From positions 488,323-552,322 of the forward strand of contig OZ025807.1 of the NCBI GenBank assembly GCA_964019425.1: 64,000 nucleotides of DNA, given 5' to 3'. Shown here piece by piece: positions 1 to 8,811 of this stretch. How positions within the stretch are numbered: the first letter of the stretch is position 1; each line of letters starts with the position of its first letter. The translations under genes were made by a program, and so were the position numbers. The stretch comes from Flectonema sp. DT1601 (taxonomy: Eukaryota; Euglenozoa; Diplonemea; Diplonemida; Diplonemidae). The notes beneath the pieces are model-generated. The model worked only from the letters and a program-made list of their open reading frames with translations. It ran no database searches and had not been told where the DNA came from.

Positions 1-49
1 TTTTTTAATTTTTTTTTATATTTGAAGAAAAGAAAGAAGAAAAAAAAAA

Positions 50-340
50 AAAAAAAACAAGCGGGATTGATCATAATGGGTGGCAGGGGTTGATATAACT
101 TCATTTGAAAATTCTTCTTTTTTAATTTCTTTTTTTTTTGAAATTTTTTTTTATTTAACAGGAGTTAAGATCACTTACATGAGTTAACACAACACAGATA
201 CGAGAGTAGCAAAATGAGGTAACACTACCAATTCAACAAAAAATAATCAGGATCGGACACAAGGAGGAGAGTTCATTCTACCTCTCACTGTCCTTGCTGG
301 TATCTTAAGTGTCTTGGTATCTCCTATATAATTGTCAGCA
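50..340 (+). repeat. Dispersed repeat family C, divergent copy
   Basis: This copy begins with the family-C head (a segment containing GATTGATCATAATGGGTGG), then a T-rich tract ending in ACAGGAGTTAAGATCACT, and ends in spaced GGTATCT motifs near 297-330. Better preserved copies lie at 32530-32840 (plus) and 14085-14305, 18370-18595, 25715-26020 and 39050-39345 (minus). It is clearly more diverged than those, so it is older or belongs to another subfamily. No coding capacity is visible. Confidence 0.6.
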
Positions 341-507
341 TTGGGGATATTTTGGGTTCTGAGGAAATCCACCAAGTCCTGGGCCAGGTACCCAGGCCAG
401 GCCTCACCTAATTACACACTAATTCTTCTTTGCATTCCCGCAAGAAGGTCTGGTTCTAAGTGCAACATAAGTGTTGACTGGTGCCACGCATTACAGAAAG
501 AAAAGTA

Positions 508-745
508 GCGTTGCATATTGACCTGTGGCAAGTCGGCGCTACCAAATGACAGTCTGATGATCCACGGCGGGCGTTTGCAGAAAGAAATTTGCCTTTGTCA
601 CGGAATTTTTTTTTTTTTTTTTACCACTTTTTGCGCCACTCACCTCCAAAAAAACATGAGTACATCTTTTTTTATGGTTATCTCTCGATCTATCGGCCCC
701 AAAAAGTCTTCACAAATTTCTGTGTGGAGAAAAAAGTTTTGCAGT
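508..745 (+). repeat. Diverged duplicate segment, copy 1
   Basis: The stretch running from GCGTTGCATATTGACCTGT through a T run to the CCACTCACCTCCAA block is found again, at visibly lower identity, at 1314-1560. The two copies flank the 136-bp tandem repeat at 782-1260. I see no convincing protein. The flanking sequence at 340-508 is unassigned. Confidence 0.6.
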
Positions 746-781
746 TGTTTGCCAGTCAAAACTTACGCAGCACTGTAAGCT

Positions 782-1262
782 GGCCAGGCCTAGCTACTTC
801 CGTACTGGGAATGAGGCTTCTGTTTCTTCCTGCTAGCAGGCCTGGTGCTAAGTGCTACGTAATAGTGCCACGCATTAAAGGAATAATATTAGGTTGCTCA
901 GAAGTGCTATGTAAGCTGGCCAGGCCTAGCTACTTCCGTACTGGGGATGAGGCTTCTGTTTCTTCCTGCTAGCAGGCCTGGTGCTAAGTGCTACGTAATA
1001 GTGCCACGCATTAAAGGAATAATATTAGGTTGCTCAGAAGTGCTATGTAAGCTGGCCAGGCCTAGCTACTTCCGTACTGGGAATGAGGCTTCTGTTTCTT
1101 CCTGCTTGCTGGCAGGCCTGGTGCTAAGTGCTACGTAATAGTGTCACGCATTACAAGGATAATATTAGGTTGCCCAGAAGTGCTATGTAAGCGCCAGGCC
1201 TAGCTACTTCCGTACTGGGAATGAGGCTTCTGTTTCTCCCCGCAAGCAGGCCTGGTGCTAAG
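782..1262 (+). repeat. 136-138 bp tandem repeat, about 3.5 copies
   Basis: Units starting with GGCCAGGCCTAGCTACTTCC recur at about 783, 919, 1055 and 1193, giving a period of 136 to 138 bp. Each unit also carries GCAGGCCTGGTGCTAAGTGC. Differences are a few substitutions and small indels, such as an extra GCTG near 1107. The last unit is partial. Open frames across it are a by-product of the repetition. Confidence 0.85.
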
Positions 1263-1313
1263 TGAAGTGCTACGTAAGTGTTGAATGGTGTCACGCATTG
1301 CGGGAAGAAAGGT

Positions 1314-1680
1314 AGAGTGTTGCATGTTAACCTGTTGCAGGTTGGCACTACCAAATGACCTGATGACCCACAGGGGGGCGTTTGCGGAAAGAGAATTGCT
1401 GCTTTTGCAGTTATTTGCCTTTGTCACGGGATTTTTTTTTTTTTTTTTTTACTGCTTTTTGTGCCACTCACCTCCAAGAAATCATGGTTACACCTTTTTT
1501 ATGGTTATCCCTTGGCCTATCGATCTCGAAAAGGCTTCACAAATCCCTGAGGAGAATAGGTTTTAGAGTTTTGGTGCCAAGCTGTCTTTTTGTTATGGTT
1601 TAGACAATTTGGGTTTTAATAAATAATTCCTTTCATTTTTGCCACCTTTCTGCAACCAATGCTTATGTAGCACCCCTGAG
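1314..1680 (+). repeat. Diverged duplicate segment, copy 2, and AT-rich flank
   Basis: Bases 1314-1560 are the second copy of the segment at 508-745, with the same order: GTTGCATGTTAACCTGT, T run, CCACTCACCTCCAAG. The sequence after it (1560-1680) contains AATAAATAATTCC and no recognisable gene, and leads straight into the 32-bp minisatellite. Confidence 0.55.
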
Positions 1681-1682
1681 CA

Positions 1683-2062
1683 AATTTTGGCTGCTAATTT
1701 TCTTCTTGCAAGCAAATTTTAGCTGCTGATTCTCTTCCCGCAAGCAAATTTTGGCTGCTGATTCTCTTCCCGCAAGCAAATTTTAGCTGCTAATTTTCTT
1801 CCCGCAAGCAAATTTTAGCTGCTTATTTTCTTCCCGCAAGCAAATTTTAGCTGCTTATTTTCTTCCCGCAAGCAAATTTTGGCTGCTGATTCTCTTCCCG
1901 CAAGCAAATCTTAGCTGCTAACCTTCTTCCCGCAAGCAAATTTTAGCTGCTTATTTTCTTCCCGCAAGCAAATTTTGGCTGCTTATTTTCTTCCCGCAAG
2001 CAAATTTTAGCTGCTTACTTTTTTCCTGCAAACAAATTTAAGCTGCCAATTTTCTTCAGTAG
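1683..2062 (+). repeat. 32-bp minisatellite, array 1 (about 12 units)
   Basis: The 32-bp unit contains CCCGCAAGCAAATTTTAGCT followed by GCTTATTTTCTT. Units alternate TTAGCTGC/TTGGCTGC and TTATTTTC/TGATTCTC variants. The last unit is degenerate (CCTGCAAACAAATTTAAGCT) and passes into a spacer that is itself duplicated after array 2, so array and spacer form a higher-order unit of about 1.2 kb. Confidence 0.9.
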
Positions 2063-2447
2063 GAAGTAAGTAAGATTTATTTTTGCCTAAGGAAAAATGC
2101 TGGACTTTTGTGCCCGAGCAGGTCTAAAAAAGATGGGTAACCATTTTCTTAAAGTATAAAATGTGATGAAATTTCTTTTTTAGTATGGTTTTGAAATTTA
2201 AGTGTATGGTTGCCAATTTAGTAGGTAGTTAAAAAAAAATTCTTCAGAAAAAATCTTTCTTTCGAACTAACCATTCTTTACAAACCCCAAAATGGCTGTA
2301 AACCGTCCAGTTCGACCTTGGGTGAGGGCATTTTTGTTTTTTCTTGATTCTTTTTCAGGAGGTTGGCCTTTATTAGTGGCTCCCCCCCCTTGGGGGGGGT
2401 TGGGGGGGGGGGCTGCGTTCTGCCATCCCATAGTTCTATACAATTTT
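2063..2447 (+). repeat. Spacer between minisatellite arrays, with C/G-run hairpin
   Basis: This unique-looking spacer is repeated almost exactly at 3263-3600. Near its end a run of eight to nine C is followed by TT and then two G runs (about 2381-2412). This makes a strong C/G hairpin and a possible G-quadruplex. A related C/G segment with CCATCCCATAGTTC lies at 3706-3780. No gene is supported. Confidence 0.75.
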
Positions 2448-3262
2448 GGCTGCTTATTTTCTTCCCGCAAGCAAATTTTAGCTGCTTATTTTCTTCCCGC
2501 AAGCAAATTTTGGCTGCTTATTTTCTTCCCGCAAGCAAATTTTGGCTGCTTATTTTCTTCCCGCAAGCAAATTTTAGCTGCTTATTTTCTTCCCGCAAGC
2601 AAATTTTGGCTGCTGATTCTCTTCCCGCAAGCAAATTTTAGCTGCTTATTTTCTTCCTGCAAGCAAATTTTAGCTGCTTATTTTCTTCCCGCAAGCAAAT
2701 TTTGGCTGCTTATTTTCTTCCCGCAAGCAAATTTTAGCTGCTTATTTTCTTCCCGCAAGCAAATTTTGGCTGCTGATTCTCTTCCCGCAAGCAAATTTTG
2801 GCTGCTTATTTTCTTCCCGCAAGCAAATTTTGGCTGCTGATTCTCTTCCCGCAAGCAAATTTTGGCTGCTTATTTTCTTCCCGCAAGCAAATTTTAGCTG
2901 CTTACTTTCTTCCCGCAAGCAAATTTTGGCTGCTGATTCTCTTCCCGCAAGCAAATTTTAGCTGCTTATTTTCTTCCTGCAAGCAAATTTTAGCTGCTTA
3001 TTTTCTTCCCGCAAGCAAATTTTGGCTGCTTATTTTCTTCCCGCAAGCAAATTTTAGCTGCTTATTTTCTTCCCGCAAGCAAATTTTGGCTGCTGATTCT
3101 CTTCCCGCAAGCAAATTTTGGCTGCTTATTTTCTTCCCGCAAGCAAATTTTGGCTGCTGATTCTCTTCCCGCAAGCAAATTTTGGCTGCTTATTTTCTTC
3201 CCGCAAGCAAATTTTAGCTGCTTACTTTTTTCCTGCAAACAAATTTAAGCTGCCAATTTTCT
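2448..3262 (+). repeat. 32-bp minisatellite, array 2 (about 25 units)
   Basis: The same 32-bp unit as array 1 runs for roughly 25 copies, with a second-order pattern in which blocks of several units recur (for example around 2590-2840 and 2900-3170). The terminal degenerate unit is the same as that ending array 1, which indicates that array plus spacer was duplicated together. Since 32 is not a multiple of three, long open frames here simply cycle through all three phases every 96 bp. Confidence 0.92.
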
Positions 3263-3782
3263 TCAGTAGGAAGTAAGTAAGATTTATTTCTGCCTAAGGA
3301 AAAATGCTGGATTTTTGTGCCCGAGCAGGTCTAAAAGAGATGGGTAACCATTTTCTTAAAGTATAAAATGTGATGAAATTTCTTTTTTAGTATGGTTTTG
3401 AAATTTAAGTGTATGGTTGCCAATTTAGTAGGTAGTTAAAAAAGAATTCTTCAGAAGAAATCTTTCTTTCGAACTAACCATTCTTTACAAACCCCAAAGT
3501 GGCTGTAAACCGTCCAGTTCGACCTTGGGTGAGGGCATTTTTGTTTTTTCTTGATTCTTTTTCAGGAGGTTGGCCTTTATTAGTGGCTCCCCCCCCTTGG
3601 GGGGGTTGTATGTTCGATTTTGTAAAAATTACAACTGTGTTGTATCATAAAAACATAAAGATAATTTAACATTAGTTTTAAATACAGTGACTAAGGGTGA
3701 TGCGGCCTTTATTAGTGGCTCCCCCCCCTTGGGGGGGGTTGGGGGGGGGGGGGGGGCTGTGTTCTGCCATCCCATAGTTCTT
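3263..3782 (+). repeat. Duplicated spacer and extra C/G-run segment
   Basis: Bases 3263-3600 repeat the spacer at 2063-2400 with few differences. After a short insert (about 3608-3705), the CCTTTATTAGTGGCTCC plus C/G-run module occurs once more (3706-3780), here with a G run of about 16. The bases after this to about 4160 are single-copy in the window and show no recognisable feature. Confidence 0.75.
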
Positions 3783-4159
3783 CCCACATTTCTATTTCAT
3801 TGGGAATAATGAACGATAACCTTATTAAATTCCTATATTCCCATCCCAGGGTCGCACACATTGATACAGATACAGGTTCGATAAACCTGTTGTAAAATAC
3901 TTCCAAATGTAACAAACAGATAACCTAAGCCACATATCCAATCATCATAAACCTAGCCGTCGTTTTCGTGCTAGCATATTAATATAACAACAACTACAGA
4001 TATCTTTCAGAAAAACAAAAACAAAGGACTTGATAAAACAGGGTGCAGTGTGCATTTTCAGCTAAGGGAGGACATTTTTCATTTGTCGTCCCGTTGGGAC
4101 AGAAAAGTAATAAATAAATAAAAAATTGCGAAAGAAAAAGGAAATTGCTTATATATAAC

Positions 4160-4432
4160 GTTTATTTATTTTTTTTTTTTTTTTTTTTTTCATGTTTGAT
4201 TATTTCCTCTTCATATTATTTTCTTTTTTTTTTTCTGCCTCTCCCTTAATCCTGTTCGTTTCTTCGAAACGAAAATTCATTTGAATATTATTCCTTGGTC
4301 AGCATCTTTCATTGTCGCCCTCTGGGCCTGTTAAAAAGAAAAAAAAAAAAAAAAAAAGAATGTTTACATCAGGAGGAATAGGGCAGGAGCCAAAAGCTCC
4401 CAGCCCGTTACTTCCCACCTTTTCGAAAACTT
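4160..4432 (-). repeat. Dispersed repeat family A, diverged minus copy
   Basis: In reverse orientation this carries the family-A order: GGGAAGTAACGG, the AGCTTTTGGCT hairpin, T run ending AACAGG, GGGCGACAATGA, ATTCAAATGAATTTTCGTTT, then a poly-A flank with TCAAACATGA. It differs from other copies (GGAGGAATAGGG, CATCTTTCATTG), so it is an older copy. Confidence 0.8.
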
Positions 4433-4454
4433 ATTTACAAATAAAAATTGCAGA

Positions 4455-4580
4455 AAAGTAATAATAATAAAAAGTTGCGATATCCCAGGGGTAGTAGTAT
4501 AACCCTCGCCCTGGGGCTGGGTGATCGCTGGTTCGACCCCCTGCCACTGCAATAACCCATCACACCCATACACGCAATTA
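4455..4580 (+). repeat. tRNA-like (SINE-type) segment 1
   Basis: A good RNA polymerase III B-box (GGTTCGACCCC) near 4530 follows a GGGGTAGTAGTATAACCC stretch that could be a decayed A-box. The surrounding acceptor ends do not pair, so this reads as a tRNA-derived SINE head or tRNA pseudogene rather than a tRNA gene. A further B-box-like AGTTCAAATCCCGC sits at about 4579. Confidence 0.4.
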
Positions 4581-4728
4581 GTTCAAATCCCGCGCCCGAA
4601 GGGCGTCCAGGGTAGGCACCTGGTAGACTCTCCTACGTTAAGACTGGAGGGAAGGGAAAATGGAAGGATTTCCATAAAGAGGCTAAGAACACATAAATAA
4701 ATAAATAAAAAAAAAAAAGAAAATCCCA

Positions 4729-4800
4729 GGGCTGCACAGCCGAGTGGATACCTTAAATCTCTTCGGTAGCCGTGGCAAGGGTTCAATTCCCAGGCACATT
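4729..4800 (+). repeat. tRNA-like (SINE-type) segment 2
   Basis: An A-box-like CAGCCGAGTGGATA and a perfect B-box GGTTCAATTCC lie about 40 bases apart, as in Leu/Ser-type tRNAs. The acceptor stem does not pair and no clean anticodon arm is seen. It is therefore most likely a tRNA-derived SINE head. It follows an AATA microsatellite and A run, which could be the tail of the neighbouring SINE segment. Confidence 0.5.
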
Positions 4801-4851
4801 TTTTGTGTTTTTCAACCAGAAAAATTAGTAAGAAGAAAGTAGCAAGGTTAA

Positions 4852-4909
4852 GGGTACAAAATTGGACTTAACTTAACGCGAGCGTAAAGTTAAGTTCAAA
4901 TTTGTACCC
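4852..4909. repeat. Strong 58-bp inverted repeat
   Basis: GGGTACAAA (4852-4860) pairs with TTTGTACCC (4901-4909), and GACTTAACTT pairs with AAGTTAAGTTC further in, with a small CG-rich loop around AACGCGAGCGT. It sits just after the tRNA-like segments. Function unknown; it could be the end of a foldback element or a transcript hairpin. Confidence 0.75.
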
Positions 4910-5029
4910 TGGACGGGTACCTAGCCAGGGAATAAAAACAGACGTGACTTGGTTGTAAAAATAATGTTTGTTCAGAAAGCTTAAAAAAAAAAAGTTGTGT
5001 GCGAGCAACGCGAGCCTGGAAGGGGTATC

Positions 5030-5120
5030 TCTAGTCTCTTGTGTGTCGGTATCTCGGAAGTGCTGGTATCTTGTATGTGCGTTGGTATCTCTTGCGTGTT
5101 GGTATCTCTTGCACATAATA
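5030..5120 (+). repeat. GGTATCTC spaced array (part of family C)
   Basis: Four or more GGTATCT(C/T) octamers are separated by short changing spacers, the same arrangement as in the family-C copies at 25727, 32727 and 39062. The remaining sequence up to 5300 has its reverse complement at about 38770-38960, so 5010-5590 is a long-range inverted duplicate of 38500-39170. Confidence 0.7.
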
Positions 5121-5309
5121 AAAAAAAATATTGAGTTAACATGATCAGTTTTATTTATCATCAGAGACAGACCGGAACTATTTGAAAATAAAATGTAGAT
5201 GGGAAACAGTGAAAATTAAAATGAATGATAAAATTAAATGAGATTTATGACATAACAGACCAGATAGAGAGTAATAAAGGGAAAAGGAAAACGGAAAGGG
5301 TTCATTCAC

Positions 5310-5900
5310 TTAGTTAAAGTTAAGACCGATTAGTCAGTTTAAGGTCTTGACTAGGACCAACAAAAAAAAAAAAAAAATATAAATAAATAAATAAATAACG
5401 ATCAAGCTGAGCTGATCTTGTTTTTATTAAAATAAGGGGAGCGGGAGGGATGGAAGGAATAAAGGAAAAAAAAAGAAAAGGTCGATCAATTGGATCTGGT
5501 CGTCGAGAAGAAGAAGACAATTATTTTAAAGGTCGATCGGCATAGCCGATCGTTGAGAAAAATAACCAGATATAAATACAATCAGTTTAAATAAAAAAAA
5601 AAAAAAAATAAATAAATAAAAAAAGTTTAACGATCAAGCTGAGCTGATCTTGTTTTTATTAAAATAAGGGGAGCGGGAGGGATGGAAGGAATAAAGGAAA
5701 AAAAAAGAAAAGGTCGATCAATTGGATCTGATCGTCGAGAAGAAGAAAACAATTATTTTTAAAAAAAATGATCGGTATAGCCGATCGTTGAGAAAAGAAC
5801 AGATATAAATACAATCGGTTTTGGTGATCGACGAGTGGAGCGATCACTTGACAAGAAGGAAAAAAGAAAGGACCGATTAATTGGGGCTTTGGTTGTATTC
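5310..5900 (+). repeat. Dispersed palindromic repeat family D, two units and a remnant
   Basis: Two units (about 5325-5590 and 5630-5815) each hold GATCAAGCTGAGCTGATC, a GGGGAGCGGGAGGGATGG segment, and an inverted repeat around TCGGCATAGCCGA. A GGTCTTGACTAGGACC palindrome opens the first. A third diverged remnant follows to about 5900. Minus-strand copies lie at 36343-36660 and 38490-38770. The architecture parallels the main satellite (family E): same palindrome positions, different paired bases. The sequence from 5900 to 6150 is T/A-rich with nothing recognisable. Confidence 0.8.
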
Positions 5901-6150
5901 CCAAGGCATGTTTTTTTTTTTTTTTTTTTTTATTATTCATTTACATTTTTTTTTTTTTTTTTTTTTTTAAATTAATAATCACATTTTGTTCAAAAATATT
6001 CATATTAGAGTAAAAGAAAAAGAAAAAAAGAAATAAGAGAAAAAAAAAAAAAACCATTGCTGGCCCCCTCACCACTCATAGAGGATGAGGAGGCCAGTAA
6101 GGCGTCACTCAAATCTATGCCAAGCCTTGGGAACTTGGATTGGGGTTTAG

Positions 6151-6540
6151 ACCATTTACAATTAACAGTTGACAATTAATCTGATTAACGTTATGATCTA
6201 ACGGACATAAACATATCGACAAAATAATACAAATAAATAAATACTAATAGAAACTAGAACTTAGCAATCGTCATCTAAAAAGATTCTTCTGCGATCATGA
6301 AAGTTCGTTGAGGTTGGAGTTCGCTTTTTTTTTTTTGATAAGCGCTCAAACCAATTACAATTAACAATTAATCTGATTGACGTTATGATCGGACAGACAT
6401 AAACATATCGACAAAATAATACAAATAATTTAATACTAATAGAAACTAGAACTTAGCAATCGTCATCTAAAAAGATTCTTCTGCGATCATGAGGATTCGT
6501 TGAGGGTGGAGTTCGCTTTTTTTGTGATAGGCGCTCCCTC
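6151..6540. repeat. About 190-bp tandem duplication of a gene 3' end
   Basis: Two adjacent copies (about 6151-6347 and 6348-6540) share ACAATTAACAATTAATCTGA, ACATATCGACAAAATAATAC and the 29 terminal codons of the minus-strand gene at 6453-7190. In the extra copy the frame from 6347 down to a TAA at 6261 is still open and ends in the same residues (RRRIFLDDDC) despite about 10 percent base change. Confidence 0.85.
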
Positions 6541-7190
6541 GGACGCTTTGGGGTCTCATTTTCTTCTTGCGCTTCCTTTTCGGGTGGGTTAAAACCATTT
6601 GCCCATGTTTGTAACTGAAATTTGAGAGCTCTGTTTTGGTCTTTTGCCAAATAGAGTTGCTCAGAGAGCTCACTGGCCATCTCCATCAACAACATGGAAT
6701 GATCCAGTTGTTCTTTATGGATAGTCTTCTGTTGATAGCTCAACTCGGAGCATCGACGTTGCTCTTCCACTAGTTTTTCCGAGAGCAGCGCCATTTTCTC
6801 ATTTGTCTGGAGAGAGTCACTTACCGCTTGACAGTAGTTGTCCAGTAAATCGAGTCTACCTTCGGACCATTGCCTCGCAATAGGTGAATCTTCCGTCGAT
6901 GAGGTCGCCGCACTGTCTTTTTCTTGTTCCGTTTGAGCAGAAGACGATACCAGTAGTCTACTTTGAGACAGTTCAGAAGGGAACGTGATCAATGGAGAAT
7001 GAGGTTTAAAAAAAAAGGAAAGACGGGGTTTGGGAGTCCAGGAGTAATAGGTTGTTGCGATGAGAGGGAGTCGATAATTCTTTACCGTGGACGTTGATTC
7101 GAATAAAAAAGGGGGTGTTGGGGAAAATTGTTGGGAAAAATGGGACAGTTGAGGGCCAGCACGCAATGTTGCGACCTCTTGTTGAGACAA
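6453..7190 (-). CDS. Uncharacterised coiled-coil protein
   Basis: This is a 245-aa open frame whose composition looks like real protein. The N-terminal 100 residues are Ser/Pro/Phe-rich. Residues about 105-200 form a charged, heptad-like helix (DLLDNYCQAVSDSLQTNEKM onward, then ELSEQLYLAKDQNRAL) typical of coiled coils. The C-terminus is basic (KRPRERLSQKKR), resembling a nuclear localisation signal, and ends in an acidic LDDDC. I do not recognise the family. The first about 70 codons are less convincing and may include an intron or lie upstream of the real start. It sits alone among repeats with a duplicated 3' end beside it, so it may be an accessory protein of a decayed DNA transposon or a host gene fragment. 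Confidence 0.5.
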   Translation of the reverse strand: MSQQEVATLRAGPQLSHFSQQFSPTPPFLFESTSTVKNYRLPLIATTYYSWTPKPRLSFFFKPHSPLITFPSELSQSRLLVSSSAQTEQEKDSAATSSTEDSPIARQWSEGRLDLLDNYCQAVSDSLQTNEKMALLSEKLVEEQRRCSELSYQQKTIHKEQLDHSMLLMEMASELSEQLYLAKDQNRALKFQLQTWANGFNPPEKEAQEENETPKRPRERLSQKKRTPPSTNPHDRRRIFLDDDC

Positions 7191-7289
7191 ATAGAGTTGA
7201 ATTTTTGTTCCAGTTTCATCCCTACACTTAGATTCTGGTTAGTTCTGAAACTATTTGTGTAGGAAAGACCCCTTTACCCTTCTTTTTTT

Positions 7290-7890
7290 TTTTTGTTTTT
7301 TTTTTTTTTTTAAATCCTTTTTATTATTTTTAAAGAAAAAACAATCAGTTTAGCGTCTTGACCAGGACGAAAAATAGAAAGTGATCGACATAGTCGATCG
7401 ATAAAAAAACAATGATAACATTGTTTATTCTTTTTTTTTTTTTTTTTTTTTTTTAAATCCTTCTTATTATTTTTTAAAGAAAAAACAATCAGTTTAGCGT
7501 CTTGACCAGGACGGAAAATAGAAAGTAATCGACATAGTCGATCGATAAAATAAAAACAATGATAACATTGTTTATTCCTTTTTTCTTTTTTTTTTTATTC
7601 TTTTTATTTATTTTTAAAGAAAAAACAATCAGTTTAGCGTCCTGACCAGGACGAAAAATAGAAAGTGATCGACATAGTCGATCGATAAAAAAACAATGAT
7701 AACATTGTTTATTCTTTTTTTTTTGTTTTTTTTTTTTTTATTCTTTTTATTTATTTTTTAAAGAAAAAACAATCAGTTTAGCGTCTTGACCAGGACGGAA
7801 AATAGAAATTAGTCGACAAAGTCGATCGATAACAAAACAATGATAACATTGTTTATTCTTTTTTTTTTTTTTTTTTTTTTTTTTATTCTT
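7290..7890 (+). repeat. Palindromic satellite family E, plus-orientation block (about 4 units)
   Basis: The unit is about 130-150 bp. In order it holds AATCAGTTTAGCG, the palindrome CGTC(C/T)TGACCAGGACG, GGAAAATAGAAA, the inverted repeat TCGACATAGTCGA, an A run, the palindrome AACAATGATAACATTGTT, TATTC, a long T run, and CTTTTTATTTATTTTTAAAG. Unit length varies mainly by T-run length. The same unit makes up most of 14340-41870. Confidence 0.93.
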
Positions 7891-7898
7891 TTATATTT

Positions 7899-8181
7899 GT
7901 AAGGCACCAGCAGAAAAATGCATCTGGAGAAAAAATCACTTCTGAGCAGAAATATTAGTGCGGTGGAAATATTACTGCGTGGAAAAATTAGTGCGGTTTT
8001 TTGCAGATTTGGAAATTAGTGCGGTTTTTTCCGCGCAGTAATATTTCCAGTTGCAGTATACTAATTTCCAAATCTGCAAAAAACCGCACTAATTTTTCCA
8101 CGCAGTAATATTTCCACCGCACTAATATTTCTGCTCAGAAGTGATTTTTTCTCCAGATGCATTTTTCTGCTGGTGCCTTAC
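7899..8181. mobile_element. Perfect palindrome with 121-bp arms (foldback/MITE-like)
   Basis: Reading inward from 7899 and from 8181, the two arms (7899-8019 and 8061-8181) are exact reverse complements, with a 41-bp loop. The arms contain ACCGCACTAAT and CGCAGTAATATTTCC sub-motifs that also recur as single copies to about 8280 (for example AAAAACCGCACTAATTTTTC). It lies at the end of a satellite block, next to a TATATTTGTAAGG junction. It has no coding capacity and most resembles a very young or gene-converted foldback element. Confidence 0.85.
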
Positions 8182-8282
8182 ACAGCAAAAAAGCAACCAA
8201 ATTTTTTTCTACCACCAAGTGGAAAAAACCGCACTAATCTTTTCTCAAAAAAACCGCACTAATTTTTCCGCGCAGTAATATT

Positions 8283-8690
8283 GTAGTTCATAGTTTACCT
8301 TTGATTTTATAACTTCACACAGGGTACTATGAACGATGAGAGATCCAGTGGGATCACTCAGGGTCTAGTAGAGACCACCAATGTTGTGCGTTGATAGGCA
8401 AGGTGACCAACCTTGACATTCTTTCTTTTCTCTCCTGTTGTGACAAACACAAAATACACACACAGCTTACAGTGTGTTCTTTGTGTATGTTTTCTTCAGG
8501 TGTGAGTAGTTTTTTTGTTCTTGCTCTTCAGGGAGGGCCTTAGCCAAAAGCTAACAGTCCAAATCTCACCTGGAAATTCAACTCACTTTTTTTGAGAACT
8601 CCGTGAACTGCAGTCCCCAAAAATATCAAATTTTCGTAGGTAGTGACATTTTGTGTGAGTTTGGTGTGTTCCATAACCAATAAGTTGAGA
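8283..8690 (-). repeat. Dispersed repeat family B, minus copy
   Basis: This is the reverse complement of the family seen at 12948-13500: CCAGGTGAGATTTGG, GGACTGTTAGCTTTTGGCTA hairpin, AAGAGCAAGAAC, GTTTGTCACAACAGG, TGGTCTCTACTAGACC, CATCGTTCATAGTACC, TAAACTATGAACTACAA. The sequence beyond 8590 (to about 8690) is unassigned. Confidence 0.85.
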
Positions 8691-8699
8691 ACATGGCCT

Positions 8700-8811
8700 T
8701 TTTTTTTTATATTCTTTTTATTTATTTTTTAAAGAAAAAACAATCAGTTTAGCGTCCTGACCAGGACGGAAAATAGAAAGTAATCGACATAGTCGATTGA
8801 TAAAAAAAAAA
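8700..8811 (+). repeat. Satellite family E, unit interrupted by the MULE
   Basis: A single satellite unit runs to the A run after TCGACATAGTCGATTGAT. The rest of the unit (A run, then ACAATGATAACATTG) resumes at 12286, immediately after the MULE. The transposon therefore landed in the A run of a satellite unit. Confidence 0.9.

Noticed and set aside
2292-3160. Long open frames of 90-180 codons across the 32-bp minisatellite
   Set aside because: They follow automatically from a stop-free unit whose length is not a multiple of three; composition is repetitive and no start context or homology is visible.
4729-4800. Functional tRNA-Leu/Ser gene
   Set aside because: A- and B-boxes are good, but acceptor ends do not pair and no anticodon arm can be drawn.
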